Source: Fusarium oxysporum f. sp. lycopersici 4287 (Eukaryota; Ascomycota; Sordariomycetes; Hypocreales; Nectriaceae). Taken from it: a DNA stretch of 64,000 nucleotides. A program made the translations under genes and the position numbers. The stretch lies in assembly GCF_000149955.1 (NCBI RefSeq), contig NC_030996.1:823467-887466 (forward strand). The letters run 5' to 3'. Below the pieces are notes generated by a model, which searched no databases, was not told the origin of the DNA, and saw nothing but the letters and a program-made list of their open reading frames with translations. This document shows, piece after piece, positions 43,722-53,981 of the stretch. Position 1 is the first letter of the stretch, and each line of letters starts with the position of its first letter.

Positions 43722-46268
43722 ATGAATCCAGTTACAGCTACTCGTCAATTTTCTGATGACTGCCTGCCTCCTGAACGCGAGTATGGCTCTCGGGAAGCCC
43801 TACACGCCGCGATCAATGCATGGGCAGCTCCCAGGGGCTATGCGTTTGTCACTGGGAAGTCGAAGAAAACAGAGAGCGGCAGACGAATTGTTTTCTTCAG
43901 CTGTGACCGTGGAGGAGCACCTCCAAAGGCCTCGGGCGTACGGCAACGGTCAACTACAACACGGCGTACAGGGTGTCAATTCTCAGTCCTTGCGAAGGAG
44001 GCCTTGGATAAGACAACGTGGCGCCTTACACACCGTCCTGGCAGCGAGTTTGCCCATCACAACCACGAGCCAAGCACAAGCATGTCTGCACATCCAGTCC
44101 ATCGTCAACTATCCAATGCAGATAGGTCAACTATTAACAACCTTGCAAACGCTGGTGTAGCACCGAAAGAGATCAGGTCCTACCTACGTCAGAACACAGA
44201 GTCTCATGCCACCCAGCAAGACATCTACAACTGCATTGCACAAGGCAAACGAGACCAGAAGAAGGGCCAGAGCACAATCCAAGCTCTTGCTAATGAGCTT
44301 GAGGCTGAGGGTTTCTGGAGTCGAATACGCTTCGACGAGGATGGTCGGGTTACAGCTGTGTTGTTTGCCCACCCAGAGTCGCTAACATACCTTAAGTCAT
44401 ACCCGGATATACTTATATTGGACTGCACATATAAGACAAACAAGTATAGGATGCCTCTTCTCGATATCGTCGGTGTTGATGCCTGTCAACGATCATTCTG
44501 CATCGCCTTCGCCTTCCTCAGCGGCGAGGAGGAGAAGGACTACATCTGGGCGTTAGATCGGCTACGTTCAATGTACGAAGCCTGTAGCGCAAGGCTGCCA
44601 TCTGTGATCCTTACAGACCGCTGTCTGGCCTGCATGAATGCGGTATCTCATTGTTTCCCGGCTGCAGTATCGCTTCTATGCCTTTGGCATGCCAACAAGG
44701 CAGTCCTGCGTTACTGCCAGCCAAGCTTTATGCGTCATAACGATGCGGCTCAAAAGCCTCAAGGCCACCAAGAGTGGAAGGACTTCTACGGAAGATGGCA
44801 TGAGCTCGTGGCATCGGCAAATGAGGAGACATTTGAAGACAGGCTTCAGCAGCTCAAAGAGCGCTATGCTTCAGCTCACGCCCGGGAGGTCGCCTACATC
44901 ATCGAAACATGGCTTGACCTCTACAAAACAAAGCTCGTGAAAGCTTGGGTTGATCGGTATCTTCACTTTGAGAATGTGGTTACATCTCGAGGCGAGGGTA
45001 TTCATCAGCTCATCAAGGTGTACCTTGATACTTCCCAGCTAGATCTCTTTGAGGCCTGGAGGGCTATCAAGCTGGCGATACTTAACCAAGTAGCTGAGCT
45101 CCGAGCAAACCAGGCGAAGCAGCAAATCCGAACACCCATAGAACTCTCAGGGAGTCTATACAGCATCATACGAGGCTGGGTATCTCACGAGGCATTGCGG
45201 AAGGTTGAGGCGCAGAGAAAGCGGCTCCAACAGGACAGACTCCCTGCCTGCACAGGAGTCTTCTCAGCAACGCTTGGGCTCCCTTGCGCTCACACAATTG
45301 AGCCTCTTCTACAACAAGCCCAGCCGCTTCAACTACACCACTTCCATACGCATTGGCATCTTCAACGAGAAGGAAACCCTCAATTGCTCATAGAGCCCCG
45401 CCGTCAGTTCGATCAGGTGCCAGCTACGTCAACATTGCCGAAGACTAGCACTCAGCGCGAGCCATGTGCATTTGAGATCGTCGAACAAGCATCACAGACG
45501 AGAGCCAACCCCAAATGTTCAAGATGTCATACACAGGGCCACAGGATGAGCTCAAAGGCATGCCCATTGCGATATGCGCATCTTGTATCTCCCTCAGCTT
45601 CTACAGCGCCCCCAAATACGCTGCCGCCATCGACTACACCAAGTTCGGCTCAACAGCCAGTTCCCGATCCATCCTTATGCTCAATTTTGCCACAGCAGCA
45701 GGTAGCGCCGCCAGCGGCACTATGTGATCAAGAGATGGTGCCGTCCCCGCCAGATATAATAGCACTGCCATCCTCATCAGCGGATGTACCTCCACCACCA
45801 GATATGCCGCCATCGGTACCAGCGTCTGGGCCAGACATACGCTATGATGACCCTCGTGCTATATATGATCGATATATTGCAGCACGGATGGCATGGTATA
45901 ACAAGCTGCCTCGAGGTAGCTTAAAGACTAACCAGGAATATCGAAAGGCAATGGGCCTCCCTCAACGCTACGATAAGACAAGTTACAGCTGGTGTTTGGA
46001 TTATAAGCAGATGGGTAAGCGATGCACATCAACGATACCTGGACGGGAGTGGACTAAGGAGGAGATGATGGCGTACTTGGATTGGACCAGGGTAGAAGAT
46101 GAACGTGTGGAGAGGCAAGTCGCCCAGGAGATGGGCGACAACCCTCTGGCGAACAGGCGAACAGGCATGAAGGAGATTTGGAAGAGGGTTGAGCAGGACA
46201 TGATCGACCAACAAGCTCTGTACTCGAACGATAAACTGGCTGAAGACTGTATCATAGTTACTGCTTAG
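43722..46268 (+). CDS. MULE transposase
   Basis: This single 848-residue frame lies inside the inverted repeats. The N-terminus carries a FAR1/WRKY-GCM1-like zinc-binding DNA-recognition domain (residues about 20-125; FFSCDRGG, TGCQFSV, HHNHEPS). The RNase-H-like MULE catalytic core follows, with Asp234 (ILDCTYKTNKYRMPLLDIVG), Asp299 (LTDRCLACMNAV, followed by LLCLWHANKAV) and Glu425 (SRGEGIHQLIK) as the probable DDE triad. A SWIM-like zinc element (CTGVFSATLGLPCAHT) and a CCHC zinc knuckle (CSRCHTQGHRMSSKAC) come next. An unusual C-terminal extension has a proline/serine-rich linker (about residues 640-700) and a charged helical domain of about 140 residues. It catalyses cut-and-paste transposition in the nucleus. 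No internal stops or introns are needed, so it looks functional. Confidence 0.95.
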   Translation: MNPVTATRQFSDDCLPPEREYGSREALHAAINAWAAPRGYAFVTGKSKKTESGRRIVFFSCDRGGAPPKASGVRQRSTTTRRTGCQFSVLAKEALDKTTWRLTHRPGSEFAHHNHEPSTSMSAHPVHRQLSNADRSTINNLANAGVAPKEIRSYLRQNTESHATQQDIYNCIAQGKRDQKKGQSTIQALANELEAEGFWSRIRFDEDGRVTAVLFAHPESLTYLKSYPDILILDCTYKTNKYRMPLLDIVGVDACQRSFCIAFAFLSGEEEKDYIWALDRLRSMYEACSARLPSVILTDRCLACMNAVSHCFPAAVSLLCLWHANKAVLRYCQPSFMRHNDAAQKPQGHQEWKDFYGRWHELVASANEETFEDRLQQLKERYASAHAREVAYIIETWLDLYKTKLVKAWVDRYLHFENVVTSRGEGIHQLIKVYLDTSQLDLFEAWRAIKLAILNQVAELRANQAKQQIRTPIELSGSLYSIIRGWVSHEALRKVEAQRKRLQQDRLPACTGVFSATLGLPCAHTIEPLLQQAQPLQLHHFHTHWHLQREGNPQLLIEPRRQFDQVPATSTLPKTSTQREPCAFEIVEQASQTRANPKCSRCHTQGHRMSSKACPLRYAHLVSPSASTAPPNTLPPSTTPSSAQQPVPDPSLCSILPQQQVAPPAALCDQEMVPSPPDIIALPSSSADVPPPPDMPPSVPASGPDIRYDDPRAIYDRYIAARMAWYNKLPRGSLKTNQEYRKAMGLPQRYDKTSYSWCLDYKQMGKRCTSTIPGREWTKEEMMAYLDWTRVEDERVERQVAQEMGDNPLANRRTGMKEIWKRVEQDMIDQQALYSNDKLAEDCIIVTA

Positions 46269-46394
46269 ATTATTATTAACGCCTACATTACTTATATCCC
46301 AATTATGGCACCGTGAGAAAAAATCTGTATAGCAGAGCAGTTCGTCATCTAGAGATTAGAAGCAATACAATAAAATACAATAGGCTGGCTGGCA

Positions 46395-46492
46395 TACAAG
46401 GGTGTTGGGCTTACATAACTCCCTTACAGACGCACCGGGTGCGCAACACGTGACACTTACGTGCGCATCCAGGTGCGCACCTATTGGCGCCC
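46395..46492 (-). repeat. right terminal inverted repeat (98 bp)
   Basis: This is the reverse complement of the left repeat, with 97 of 98 positions identical. The outer end reads GGGCGCCAATAGG when viewed inward. Confidence 0.95.
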
Positions 46493-46501
46493 CTTCACGC
46501 G
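46493..46501 (+). repeat. 9-bp target-site duplication, right copy
   Basis: CTTCACGCG, identical to 43544-43552. Removing one copy and the element restores the pre-insertion sequence. Confidence 0.9.
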
Positions 46502-46693
46502 CTACAGCACATTTCGTTTTACGTACAGAGGTATTGCAGGACCAATCCCCGACATTTTCTGTAGCAACAGCCCGCCCCATGGAACGGGGTAATTGGTAGC
46601 ACAGGCGATCACGATGGCGGTCTGGAAATGATCAACATCGAGTTGAATTGGCTCTACTATCTACTCCGTACTCTCGTGGCCATCGCCTAACCC

Positions 46694-47689
46694 TCAAGCC
46701 AAGCCAACAATCTTGAGCGCGTCCTCCCAAAGTCGAGCCTCGCGCTCTGGGTCATATGCATGTGGCGCATACCCTTTGCCGAAGTGAGGATCAATCTGCT
46801 TCGCTGGAGGCGCCTCCTCACAGTTCTCCAGATATCTTCCTCCAGCGTTTTCCCACTGCTTACCGATAGCCGCCCAGACTGTCGTCGCAGCGCCCTGCTC
46901 GGGGCTCTTTATCATCTTCTTAGCCGTGTCGCTACTAGCAAGAGCCTGTAGGTGCTCCGGGGGAATATATCTTGAAAGCTCGGTCAAGATGCCTCCGGGG
47001 TGAACACTTGTCGCGTGTAAGCCTTGAGCACCGTATCGACGGTCTATCTCATTGGCGAGGTAGATATCAGCCGTCTTGGATTGACCATAGGAGACCCATG
47101 GTTCGTAACCGCCCTTCTGGAAGTTATAGTTGTCAGAGTCGTTGATCCCGCTACGTTGGTGTGCTGATGAAGCAAGAACAACGACTCGGGAGTTGAGCTC
47201 GGGAGTCACGGCCGCGAGCAAGGCTGGCTTGAGAAGCTCGAAGAACAAGAAATGTGCGAGATAGTTGACTCCGAACTGCATCTCATGGCCGTCCTTCGTG
47301 AACTCTAGTTCTGGGAAAGCCATGACACCGGCATTCTCGACCAGAATGTTGATCTTGTCGGTTTTATCTAAGATGTTCTTGGCAGCAGCACGAACACTGT
47401 CGAAGGAAGTCAGGTCGAGCTCGATGAACTCCATTTGACTGGCATCGAAGAATTCTCCGCAGGCCTTCTTCGCCTTGTCGAGGTTTCTTGCAGTCAAGAA
47501 CAACTTGGCTCCAGTTTTCGCAAGGGCTCTGGCGGTCTCAATGCCAATACCAGAAGAAGTTCCGGTGATGACGATGACTTTGCCCTTGAGCTTGCCTTCT
47601 ACGCCCTCATCTTCGATGATTTGGAGGGCAGTAGGTCTGGCGTCGCCAGGACCCTGCGGGTTTTCATGTGCAGCAGAGTATCGAGACAT
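46694..47689 (-). CDS. short-chain dehydrogenase/reductase (retinol dehydrogenase/WWOX-like)
   Basis: This intron-less gene encodes 331 residues. The Rossmann cofactor motif is TGTSSGIG (residues 42-49), followed by TARNLDK, where Arg fits NADP(H) preference. The structural NNAG motif reads ENAG (118-121). Catalytic residues are Ser174/175 (VLASSAH), Tyr201 and Lys205 in YGQSK, and VHPGGI follows. The overall pattern resembles fungal SDRs of the retinol dehydrogenase/protochlorophyllide reductase-like group that act on lipophilic alcohols or ketones. The first 30 residues are hydrophilic with no signal. Substrate unknown. The gene lies 193 bp from the right end of the transposon, which inserted in its 3' flank. 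Confidence 0.9.
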   Translation of the reverse strand: MSRYSAAHENPQGPGDARPTALQIIEDEGVEGKLKGKVIVITGTSSGIGIETARALAKTGAKLFLTARNLDKAKKACGEFFDASQMEFIELDLTSFDSVRAAAKNILDKTDKINILVENAGVMAFPELEFTKDGHEMQFGVNYLAHFLFFELLKPALLAAVTPELNSRVVVLASSAHQRSGINDSDNYNFQKGGYEPWVSYGQSKTADIYLANEIDRRYGAQGLHATSVHPGGILTELSRYIPPEHLQALASSDTAKKMIKSPEQGAATTVWAAIGKQWENAGGRYLENCEEAPPAKQIDPHFGKGYAPHAYDPEREARLWEDALKIVGLA

Positions 47690-48182
47690 ATTAAGTTGGA
47701 ATATGAGATAATGATATGGAGAGATGAGTGTTGTGATGGGAAAAGAGCTTGTGGGAGTTTTGATTCCTCAAGTTCGTGGACAAAAGGTTGACTTATATAC
47801 TTGATTCCGTCACCTCATGTTCCAACAACGTTGGATCTTGCGACTAAACTTACAGGACTTAGACTCCGAAGCTCCAATCAAACCACTCAGTTTCACAAGT
47901 GATGCACGCACGACAACGACAAGCTTTTGGCTTTCAGCACTGCCGCTTAATTCCGGACCGCTAGCTGCGATCATGATGCATCATGGGTGACAGTTTCTAC
48001 CTGATTGGGCTTAGCGTCGGAGTTTGGGGGTTAGGCGGAGTTCAACCCTTTGTCAGCTGGCTGACGTCTTTTTCCTCTATGAGACTGGCATATATCTCAG
48101 TGTCATGGATGACTTCTTTTTCCTTACTTGGTATCGCAACTTTAAACGTCTCATCCCCACATTAAACCTTTAGACAGGAGCA
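47690..48182. other. divergent promoter region
   Basis: This is the shared upstream region of the SDR (minus) and the bZIP/DUF3425 gene (plus). No gene or repeat is supported. Confidence 0.5.
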
Positions 48183-49130
48183 ATGGAGACTGCCGACAAT
48201 GATCAGGAGCGCAAGGCTCGTAAGCGGGCACAGAACCGACTGAATCAAAGAGCACGGAGTATGAAACCTTATCTCCGATGAGTTGCATTGGTACTGAACG
48301 TCATCATAGGGGAACGCTTGAGAAGAGAGAACGAGGATAGGAATGGGCCAGGCAAACGACCTTATCGAGTTGACCGCTGGAGGATCGGTACCGACGCAAA
48401 CAGTGAAGAAGAACCCAAGACTTCTTCAACCCGGAATATGGCGCGGTCCAGAGGAGAAGAAGAGCCGCCATCGCAGCAACTTTTCATAGCAAGGCAATCT
48501 AGCTCCAACTCGGGCGTAGTCATCTCTGTTGACCATCGCCTTCTTCACCTCATCAGCTTCAATGTTTGCCGAGGCATGATGACCAACAAGAAAATGATGA
48601 GGCTGTTTGCAGAGTTCATCATAGAATTCGACTTCCCAACACTAGAACCTCAGTCAAAGACATACTGCGGCATCTCTATCGTTCGACCTATTGACCGAGA
48701 ATATCTACCACTACCAACTCGCCTTGAGCCAACTCAGATTCAGATGACCTTGCCACATCCTTGCTGGATCGATATCTTCCCGTTTCCAGGGCTCAGAGAT
48801 AATCTCATTCGGAAGCAACTCACATATGATCACATACAATTTCTGGAGGATTTGGTCGGTGATTTCGTGTACATACACCCTCCGGCTGTTCCGTCACCCA
48901 GGTGCGTCACACCGCCACCCAGCAAACTAGAAGGAGGATATCAACCAAAGGAAAATGCTGGAATGATCTTATGGGGCGAGCCGCATCTCAGTGAGAGCTG
49001 GGAAGTTACTCCAAGCTTTCTGGCAAAATGGTCATGGTTAATCGGAGAGTGCAATGATCTTGTTCAAGTTTCAAACAACTGGAGACGGAGTCGAGGGGAA
49101 CAACCACTGCGACCAGTCCGTGTTTCTTGA
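48183..49130 (+). CDS. bZIP/DUF3425 transcription factor-like protein
   Basis: Two exons (48183-48258, 48310-49130) with a 51-nt GTATGA..TAG intron give 298 residues. The N-terminus across the junction is a bZIP-type basic region, KRAQNRLNQRARRERLRRE. The expected leucine zipper is not obvious; the sequence turns into polar linker instead. The C-terminal 200 residues match DUF3425, the usual partner domain in fungal bZIP proteins: HRLLHLISFNVCRGMMTNK, then IQMTLPHPCWIDIFPFPGLRDN, and WGEPHLSESWEVTPSFLAKW near the end. It is probably a nuclear regulator; targets and dimerisation are unknown. Its stop codon is only 46 bp from the tRNA-Leu 3' end. Confidence 0.82.
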
Positions 49131-49176
49131 GAGTAGGAATCGTGTACAAAAATAATGAGATGCAAAAAGAAGAACT

Positions 49177-49275
49177 TGATGAGACTGGGACTCGAACCCA
49201 GGAGGATTGCTCCACCAGGAATTGGTGTTAAGGTTGACCTTAACCTGGCGCCATAACCAACTCGGCCATCTCACC
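49177..49275 (-). tRNA. tRNA-Leu (anticodon AAG), with 17-nt intron
   Basis: On the minus strand, acceptor GGTGAGA pairs with TCTCATC (one G-U), the T arm is CTGGG-TTCGAGT-CCCAG, and the long variable arm is typical of leucine. The anticodon stem CCAGG/CCTGG encloses TT-AAG-G, then an intron (49237-49221) in the standard place after base 37. Part of the intron, CCTTAAC, is complementary to GTTAAGG over the anticodon, the usual pre-tRNA helix. A T5 terminator lies about 11 nt downstream. Confidence 0.93.
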
Positions 49276-49534
49276 GATTTGCTTGATGACAAAGCATTTA
49301 TTAGAGTTCTTGACCAGCACACGACACAATGCTCATGTCTTCTGTTGAATCACCCCCTAATTATATCTGTGAGAAATTGTTCTAATCGAGATAGCATTCA
49401 GTCACTATCTGAGACTTTACTCGTGAAGTCAGGAATCGATCATGGTGTAACTAGTCCCAACCTCGTAGCAATTTGACTGCTTTCTATCTGCACTACCGTT
49501 GAAAGCCCTGGGGCTTGTCTCCAAGCTTGTCTGT

Positions 49535-50964
49535 TCAGAAGTTCTCAAAGAGATACCTCATTCCAGCCCAGATCTCCTCACCAGACTCAACAATCTGCTT
49601 CGGTGGAAGAACAAACCCATTGCCCCTCAGCCTCTGGGGCCGAAGCTCCATACCCCAAGCAAGCTCTGCTCCAGCAACATCATAAACCCAGTCACTGCTT
49701 CCACCCGAAGTCTGATAGATGGTCTGACAAGTTGGGCCGTAGTAGAAATTCAAGTCGTGGACCTGTTTGATAGCGTCTGCAACGCCGCCAGCGAGTTCCA
49801 TCTGTTCCTTGATATCGGTGATGTTGGTGTCGCAAGTGTAGCCGTACGGAAGGAGGATCAACTGGCTGAAAGAGTGAAAGTCGATGTAAGACTTTATGCC
49901 ATTCTTCTGCGCAACTGATTTCGTATGCTTGACGAGAGCTTTGTTTTCGGGAGTATCGCCAGCCTTCATGCCGCGATATGTCTCGTTACAAGTATCAGTG
50001 GAGGAACCGCCGGGGATATCCCACTCATGAGGCCAGTTTCGGTTGAGATCGGTGCCTATGCATTTCTGACCAGCTCGCTTCTGGCGGTTCTTTCGCCACA
50101 ACCGGTCGTCAGTTATAGTATAAACGAAGCCTATGAAGCAGTCAGCATTCGTGTTCCACGTTTCAAAGAGACGTTTGAAGACTCACCGTCAGGGTTCGCG
50201 ATCGGAATGATGTAGAAGTCGTAGTTGTTGAGTGTATCTCGAACAAGCCGATCTTTATTCTGGTAGCCTTGGACAAGCTTCCACGCCATGTACTCAACGG
50301 TCTGCGAAAAGCGTTAGAATACTACAACTCTCTACTGAGTTGGACGTTTCCTACCATTCCGCTGATCCACTCGCGTGCGTGAGAGTTCGCATGCCAAACG
50401 ATGGCAGGGTTCCTTCCCTTATCGCCTTTGCCCCAGAGGTGAATACCTTGGATCTCTCTGTTCTGTACAGTCATACCGGCTGTGAAAACCTCCGAGTTCT
50501 TGGGGAACGAGGCTTGTAAATCGGACAGAAACTGTAGGTGCTGCTCGAAGCTATGGTAGGACTTGAAGTAAGATTTATCGGGTAGCTTTGCATTAGCACC
50601 GGGACGTTTGGCGGTAGCTACCAACCATCAGTAAGTAGAATTGACAAGATCACTGAGATTAATGACCTTGATAGAGTCCAAAGCTTCCCTCTTGGGCGAT
50701 CTCGGCGCCCATGTTATCGCTGACAACGGCGGTTTTCAGGCCAAGATGCTTAAAGGCATCGAGCTTTCCAGGAGGAATGGCGACCTCAAAAACGTCGTGA
50801 TTTTGCCCGCAGCTCAAAGAGACGTGATCGATGCTTTTGAGAAGGCTAAGGATGTCTTTGTCGGACGGGCGAGCAGTGATGGAGAAGGCTTTCCAGCCAT
50901 CATATGACACCTTGGCTGCAACAATGGGCAGTAGAAGCCCGGCGTATATAATACTGAACAACAT
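49535..50964 (-). CDS. secreted M14A metallocarboxypeptidase
   Basis: Four exons on the minus strand (50964-50667, 50617-50355, 50301-50187, 50130-49535) join to 423 residues, the normal length of a prepro-carboxypeptidase. A signal peptide (residues 1-17, ending IVAA) and a propeptide of about 100 residues (SLSCGQNHDVFEVAIPP) precede the catalytic domain. Zinc ligands are His179 and Glu182 in HAREW and His311 in YIDFHSF. DLNRNW holds the substrate-carboxylate Arg256, and Glu387 in AWGMELRPQ is the general base. This pattern is of the carboxypeptidase A/B type; the S1' specificity residue was not assigned. It removes C-terminal amino acids outside the cell after propeptide removal. Confidence 0.93.
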
Positions 50965-51463
50965 ATTGAGGAATTCTGCGGTTGACGAAAGTTGCTGGAG
51001 ATATGTTGAGTAATATGGTTCACTTTGGTTGAGAAGGTTCCTGTCGCCCTCCTTTATACTACTTTCGAGACACTGACAAACTCAAACGAAAACGGATGAA
51101 TATCCAGGATTATGATTCATAGCCCGTGAATCATCACGGTTTCCGGGCACTTGGCTGCATTAGATGTTGGACAGGCCACAATAACTGACCGCATCATGTG
51201 GAGTGCCCATCACTGATTTGTGTGTTTCGACTGGAGGAATTAGTTATTGTCATGGAAATATGGCCGATTGCTCTATGAACGGTGGTTTTGTCTCACAACT
51301 ATTAGATGGCGGCTTGATTGTTCTGTTGGTGGGCGCATAGACAGGGGCATCGGACAAAAAGAACAATATTAAGGTCTGTTGGTCGTCCTGTTTCACTTCG
51401 CCCCTCATTGGACAGTAACACAACAAGCTCATCTTCTCCAGTAACCTATCACTTTATTCCGCA
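50965..51463. other. intergenic region
   Basis: This is the promoter of the carboxypeptidase and 3' flank of the alpha/beta-hydrolase gene, both on the minus strand. Nothing further is seen. Confidence 0.5.
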
Positions 51464-52384
51464 TCAGGCGCCAACATGGTCCGCGCTTTGGCCCCTGTCC
51501 CAATTCTTCTGCAGCACCTTGGCCATTCTGCTCCAGATGCGTCGTGGCATCTCATGCCCAACATCATCCCAAAGCACATACTCAACATTACCGGGTATCG
51601 CTTTCGCCAAGGCTTCTCCGTGAATCTCCCCAAAGATCTGATCCTTGCCTGCTTGCACAACCGTGGTCGGACATTTGATCATCTTGAGCGTGTCAACCCT
51701 TGGCCAGCCATCTTTTTCGTACGACGCGGCGCCGTGATTCGGAGCTTTGCTGTACAATGTGCCACCTTTGATATCCCGTTCCACCAGACGCCTCACCGCC
51801 TTCTCCACCTCCTTTCTCTCTTCCGCATCAGGCTGCGTTGTGAGTGCGTCATAAACGGCCATTCCGTTTTTGATGGCCATTTCCCTCTGATCTCCGAAGC
51901 CGGCCAGCATAGGTTGGAATCCGAGATCAAGTCCTCCTTTGATTGGGAGCTCAGGACTCACGCCGGGAGACGTATACAGAAGCGACAGGCTTTTGACATG
52001 CTGGGGCATACGTGCAGCGACCGTGTAGGCGACTGGACCTCCTTTGCTCAGACCAACAATATGGAAGCCCTTTGAGGGATCGTTGAGGTTCAAGTGGTTT
52101 GCGAGTCCTTCAATGTCGCCTGCCATATCTCCAATTGAGTATCTGCCCGGCACCGGAAACTCAGTTGACAGGCCCGTGTCTCTTGGATCGAAGCGGATTA
52201 CGAAGTACTTCTTGCCATCTTCGGAAGACTGAAGCTTTTCGATAAGATCTTCTGCCCATACTATCATTGAATCCGCATTGCCTGGCACGAGTATGACCGC
52301 AGGGTCTGACGGGTCGCCAAAGGTTTGATAACAGATACGCAATCTGTTAGTGAGCTGGGCGAACAGTTCTGGTGAGGTGTTCAT
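51464..52384 (-). CDS. alpha/beta-hydrolase fold protein
   Basis: This intron-less gene encodes 306 residues from ATG 52384. The frame stays open for 40 further codons upstream, but that part looks non-coding and the hydrolase fold begins at once after the chosen start. The oxyanion-hole strand is VILVPGNADS, the nucleophile elbow is GLSKGG with Ser113, and the catalytic acid and base are probably Asp in AGKDQIFG and His in DDVGHEMPRR. It resembles epoxide hydrolase or aclacinomycin methylesterase-type cytosolic enzymes. No signal peptide is seen. Substrate unknown. Confidence 0.85.
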   Translation of the reverse strand: MNTSPELFAQLTNRLRICYQTFGDPSDPAVILVPGNADSMIVWAEDLIEKLQSSEDGKKYFVIRFDPRDTGLSTEFPVPGRYSIGDMAGDIEGLANHLNLNDPSKGFHIVGLSKGGPVAYTVAARMPQHVKSLSLLYTSPGVSPELPIKGGLDLGFQPMLAGFGDQREMAIKNGMAVYDALTTQPDAEERKEVEKAVRRLVERDIKGGTLYSKAPNHGAASYEKDGWPRVDTLKMIKCPTTVVQAGKDQIFGEIHGEALAKAIPGNVEYVLWDDVGHEMPRRIWSRMAKVLQKNWDRGQSADHVGA

Positions 52385-53981
52385 TTTGCTATGATAATTC
52401 TGATAAAAGTGTTTACAAAATCTCTTGGCGAAAAATGTGCTGTTATTAGAAGGCAAATATTGCAGATGTTTGTCCAGGACAATTGTGGGGGCTGATGTCA
52501 GCACTAATGCAGAGAAACCCAGGGGAATGATTGCTCTGGTGTCCAGTAGTTACCAACTCCTTCCTCCCAAGACCCTGGTAACTGATAGTCTTGTGAATCC
52601 CCATTGGCTCGTTCGCATGCCAATACTCTTTCTGGCACAGTGTTCTAGTAAGGAGGCCCATTGACATTTGTGCAGATGAGTCATGCAACTTCAAGTCAAC
52701 AACTCATTATAGCCACTGTCAGGTCGTTCGGGTGTTATTGTAGCTTGGATCATCATTCCAGCATATATATGTAGAACCCTAAAAGGTTTTTGATCGCTGC
52801 TGTAGTTGGCCCATTCCTCAAAACTGTCTTGCATGGTAGGGCGACGCTGAAGCCAACTGCAGTCATATATATTTCTTGTCAATGAGTTCCCTCTTCTAGC
52901 TGCTATTAAGACTGACAGGACAATAAAAGTGTAGAGCATACCTAGAGTCAGACCTTCATGCCCATCGGACTTCATGATGCTATAATAAATCTTAGGTCTT
53001 CCACTTCTCACACAAAAGTTTTGGTGATGCTCACAAACATAAGTTCTGAGACTGAGACATTGAAATCGCCAATGTCGTTTGCATTGTAGCCTGACAAGTG
53101 ACTCAGTATCGAGCCTCGCACTCCGTGGAATTGATGGTAAGCTTTACTGAGGCTGTTGCTAAACTCTCGCTTTGTTTCATTCCTCTAGTGGAATGCAATG
53201 GCATTGTTCATAAATGAAAATCGCGATATTTTTACCATATCTTAGGTTAAATATTGAAAGCTCAACTTATCTAGAGGGTTTGCATATCGATGCTATGGCT
53301 ATCAAGCCGATGGCTGTCGTGGCTTCTGAGTATGCGATGCAATACAAGGCCACGAATATGGATCCGAGGGTAAGTAATGTCTTCATTTGATTTTACCAGC
53401 TGACCTGCTCACTCTGTGTTCAGTCACTTGAGATGCAGGCAACTTTTTAGGCTGTCTCCAGGAGGATGAAGAGAATGGGAAAAAGCGTGCGATAGCAACG
53501 TGGACAATTGGCGAGCTTGTAGAAGGATGCAGACGGCAAGTCACCAAGAAATTTTGTCACTTGTTTGGCCATCGGTGCCAAGTCAGATTAACCACGATCC
53601 TATGAGGATTGCTTACATATCGTCCGCGGGGCGATTTACATAACAACTCCATACTTGAGTACCACCATGATATCACCAATCCCCTTAAAGTCAAATCATA
53701 GGAAGTTATACAGTGAAGACATTCCGAGCTTCGGCGTTGTCCCCGCAGATTATCAAGCTAAGATAGATTGGTAATCGGCGTTCCGTGGGGATAGCGTTAA
53801 ACACCAACTAAAGTCTAAGCAGCCAATCAATGACGCATGCTAGCCATTCTAAGTTCCACTATCATGACGCCATTTAGCGGTATAAATGTCCTCAAGAGCT
53901 TCTATATCTTCATGATATTCATCAAGCAAGTCTTATCATTACTCACAAAACCGCAGCTTTACAACAACAGAAGCCGACATC
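52385..53981. other. spacer with a possible decayed exon
   Basis: There are 1.6 kb without a confident gene. Near 53294-53370 a short plus-strand frame (MAIKPMAVVASEYAM) ends at a GTAAGT donor, but splicing to the next acceptor meets a stop after eight codons. This may be a gene remnant. Confidence 0.35.

Larger units (their letters stand above)
43553..46492 (+). mobile_element. complete Hop-like Mutator-like (MULE) DNA transposon
   Basis: The element is 2,940 bp. It has near-identical 98-bp terminal inverted repeats, an exact 9-bp target duplication and one uninterrupted transposase gene. This combination closely resembles the Hop family described in Fusarium oxysporum (inverted repeats near 99 bp, 9-bp duplication), although the length differs. 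The intact frame and nearly perfect repeats suggest recent, possibly still active, insertion. It sits between the NADase and the SDR gene and disrupts no recognised gene. Confidence 0.95.

Noticed and set aside
47983..48165. 60-codon frame upstream of the bZIP/DUF3425 gene as a possible uORF or extra exon
   Set aside because: Hydrophobic and out of context; the bZIP basic region already has its own ATG and no splice link is seen.
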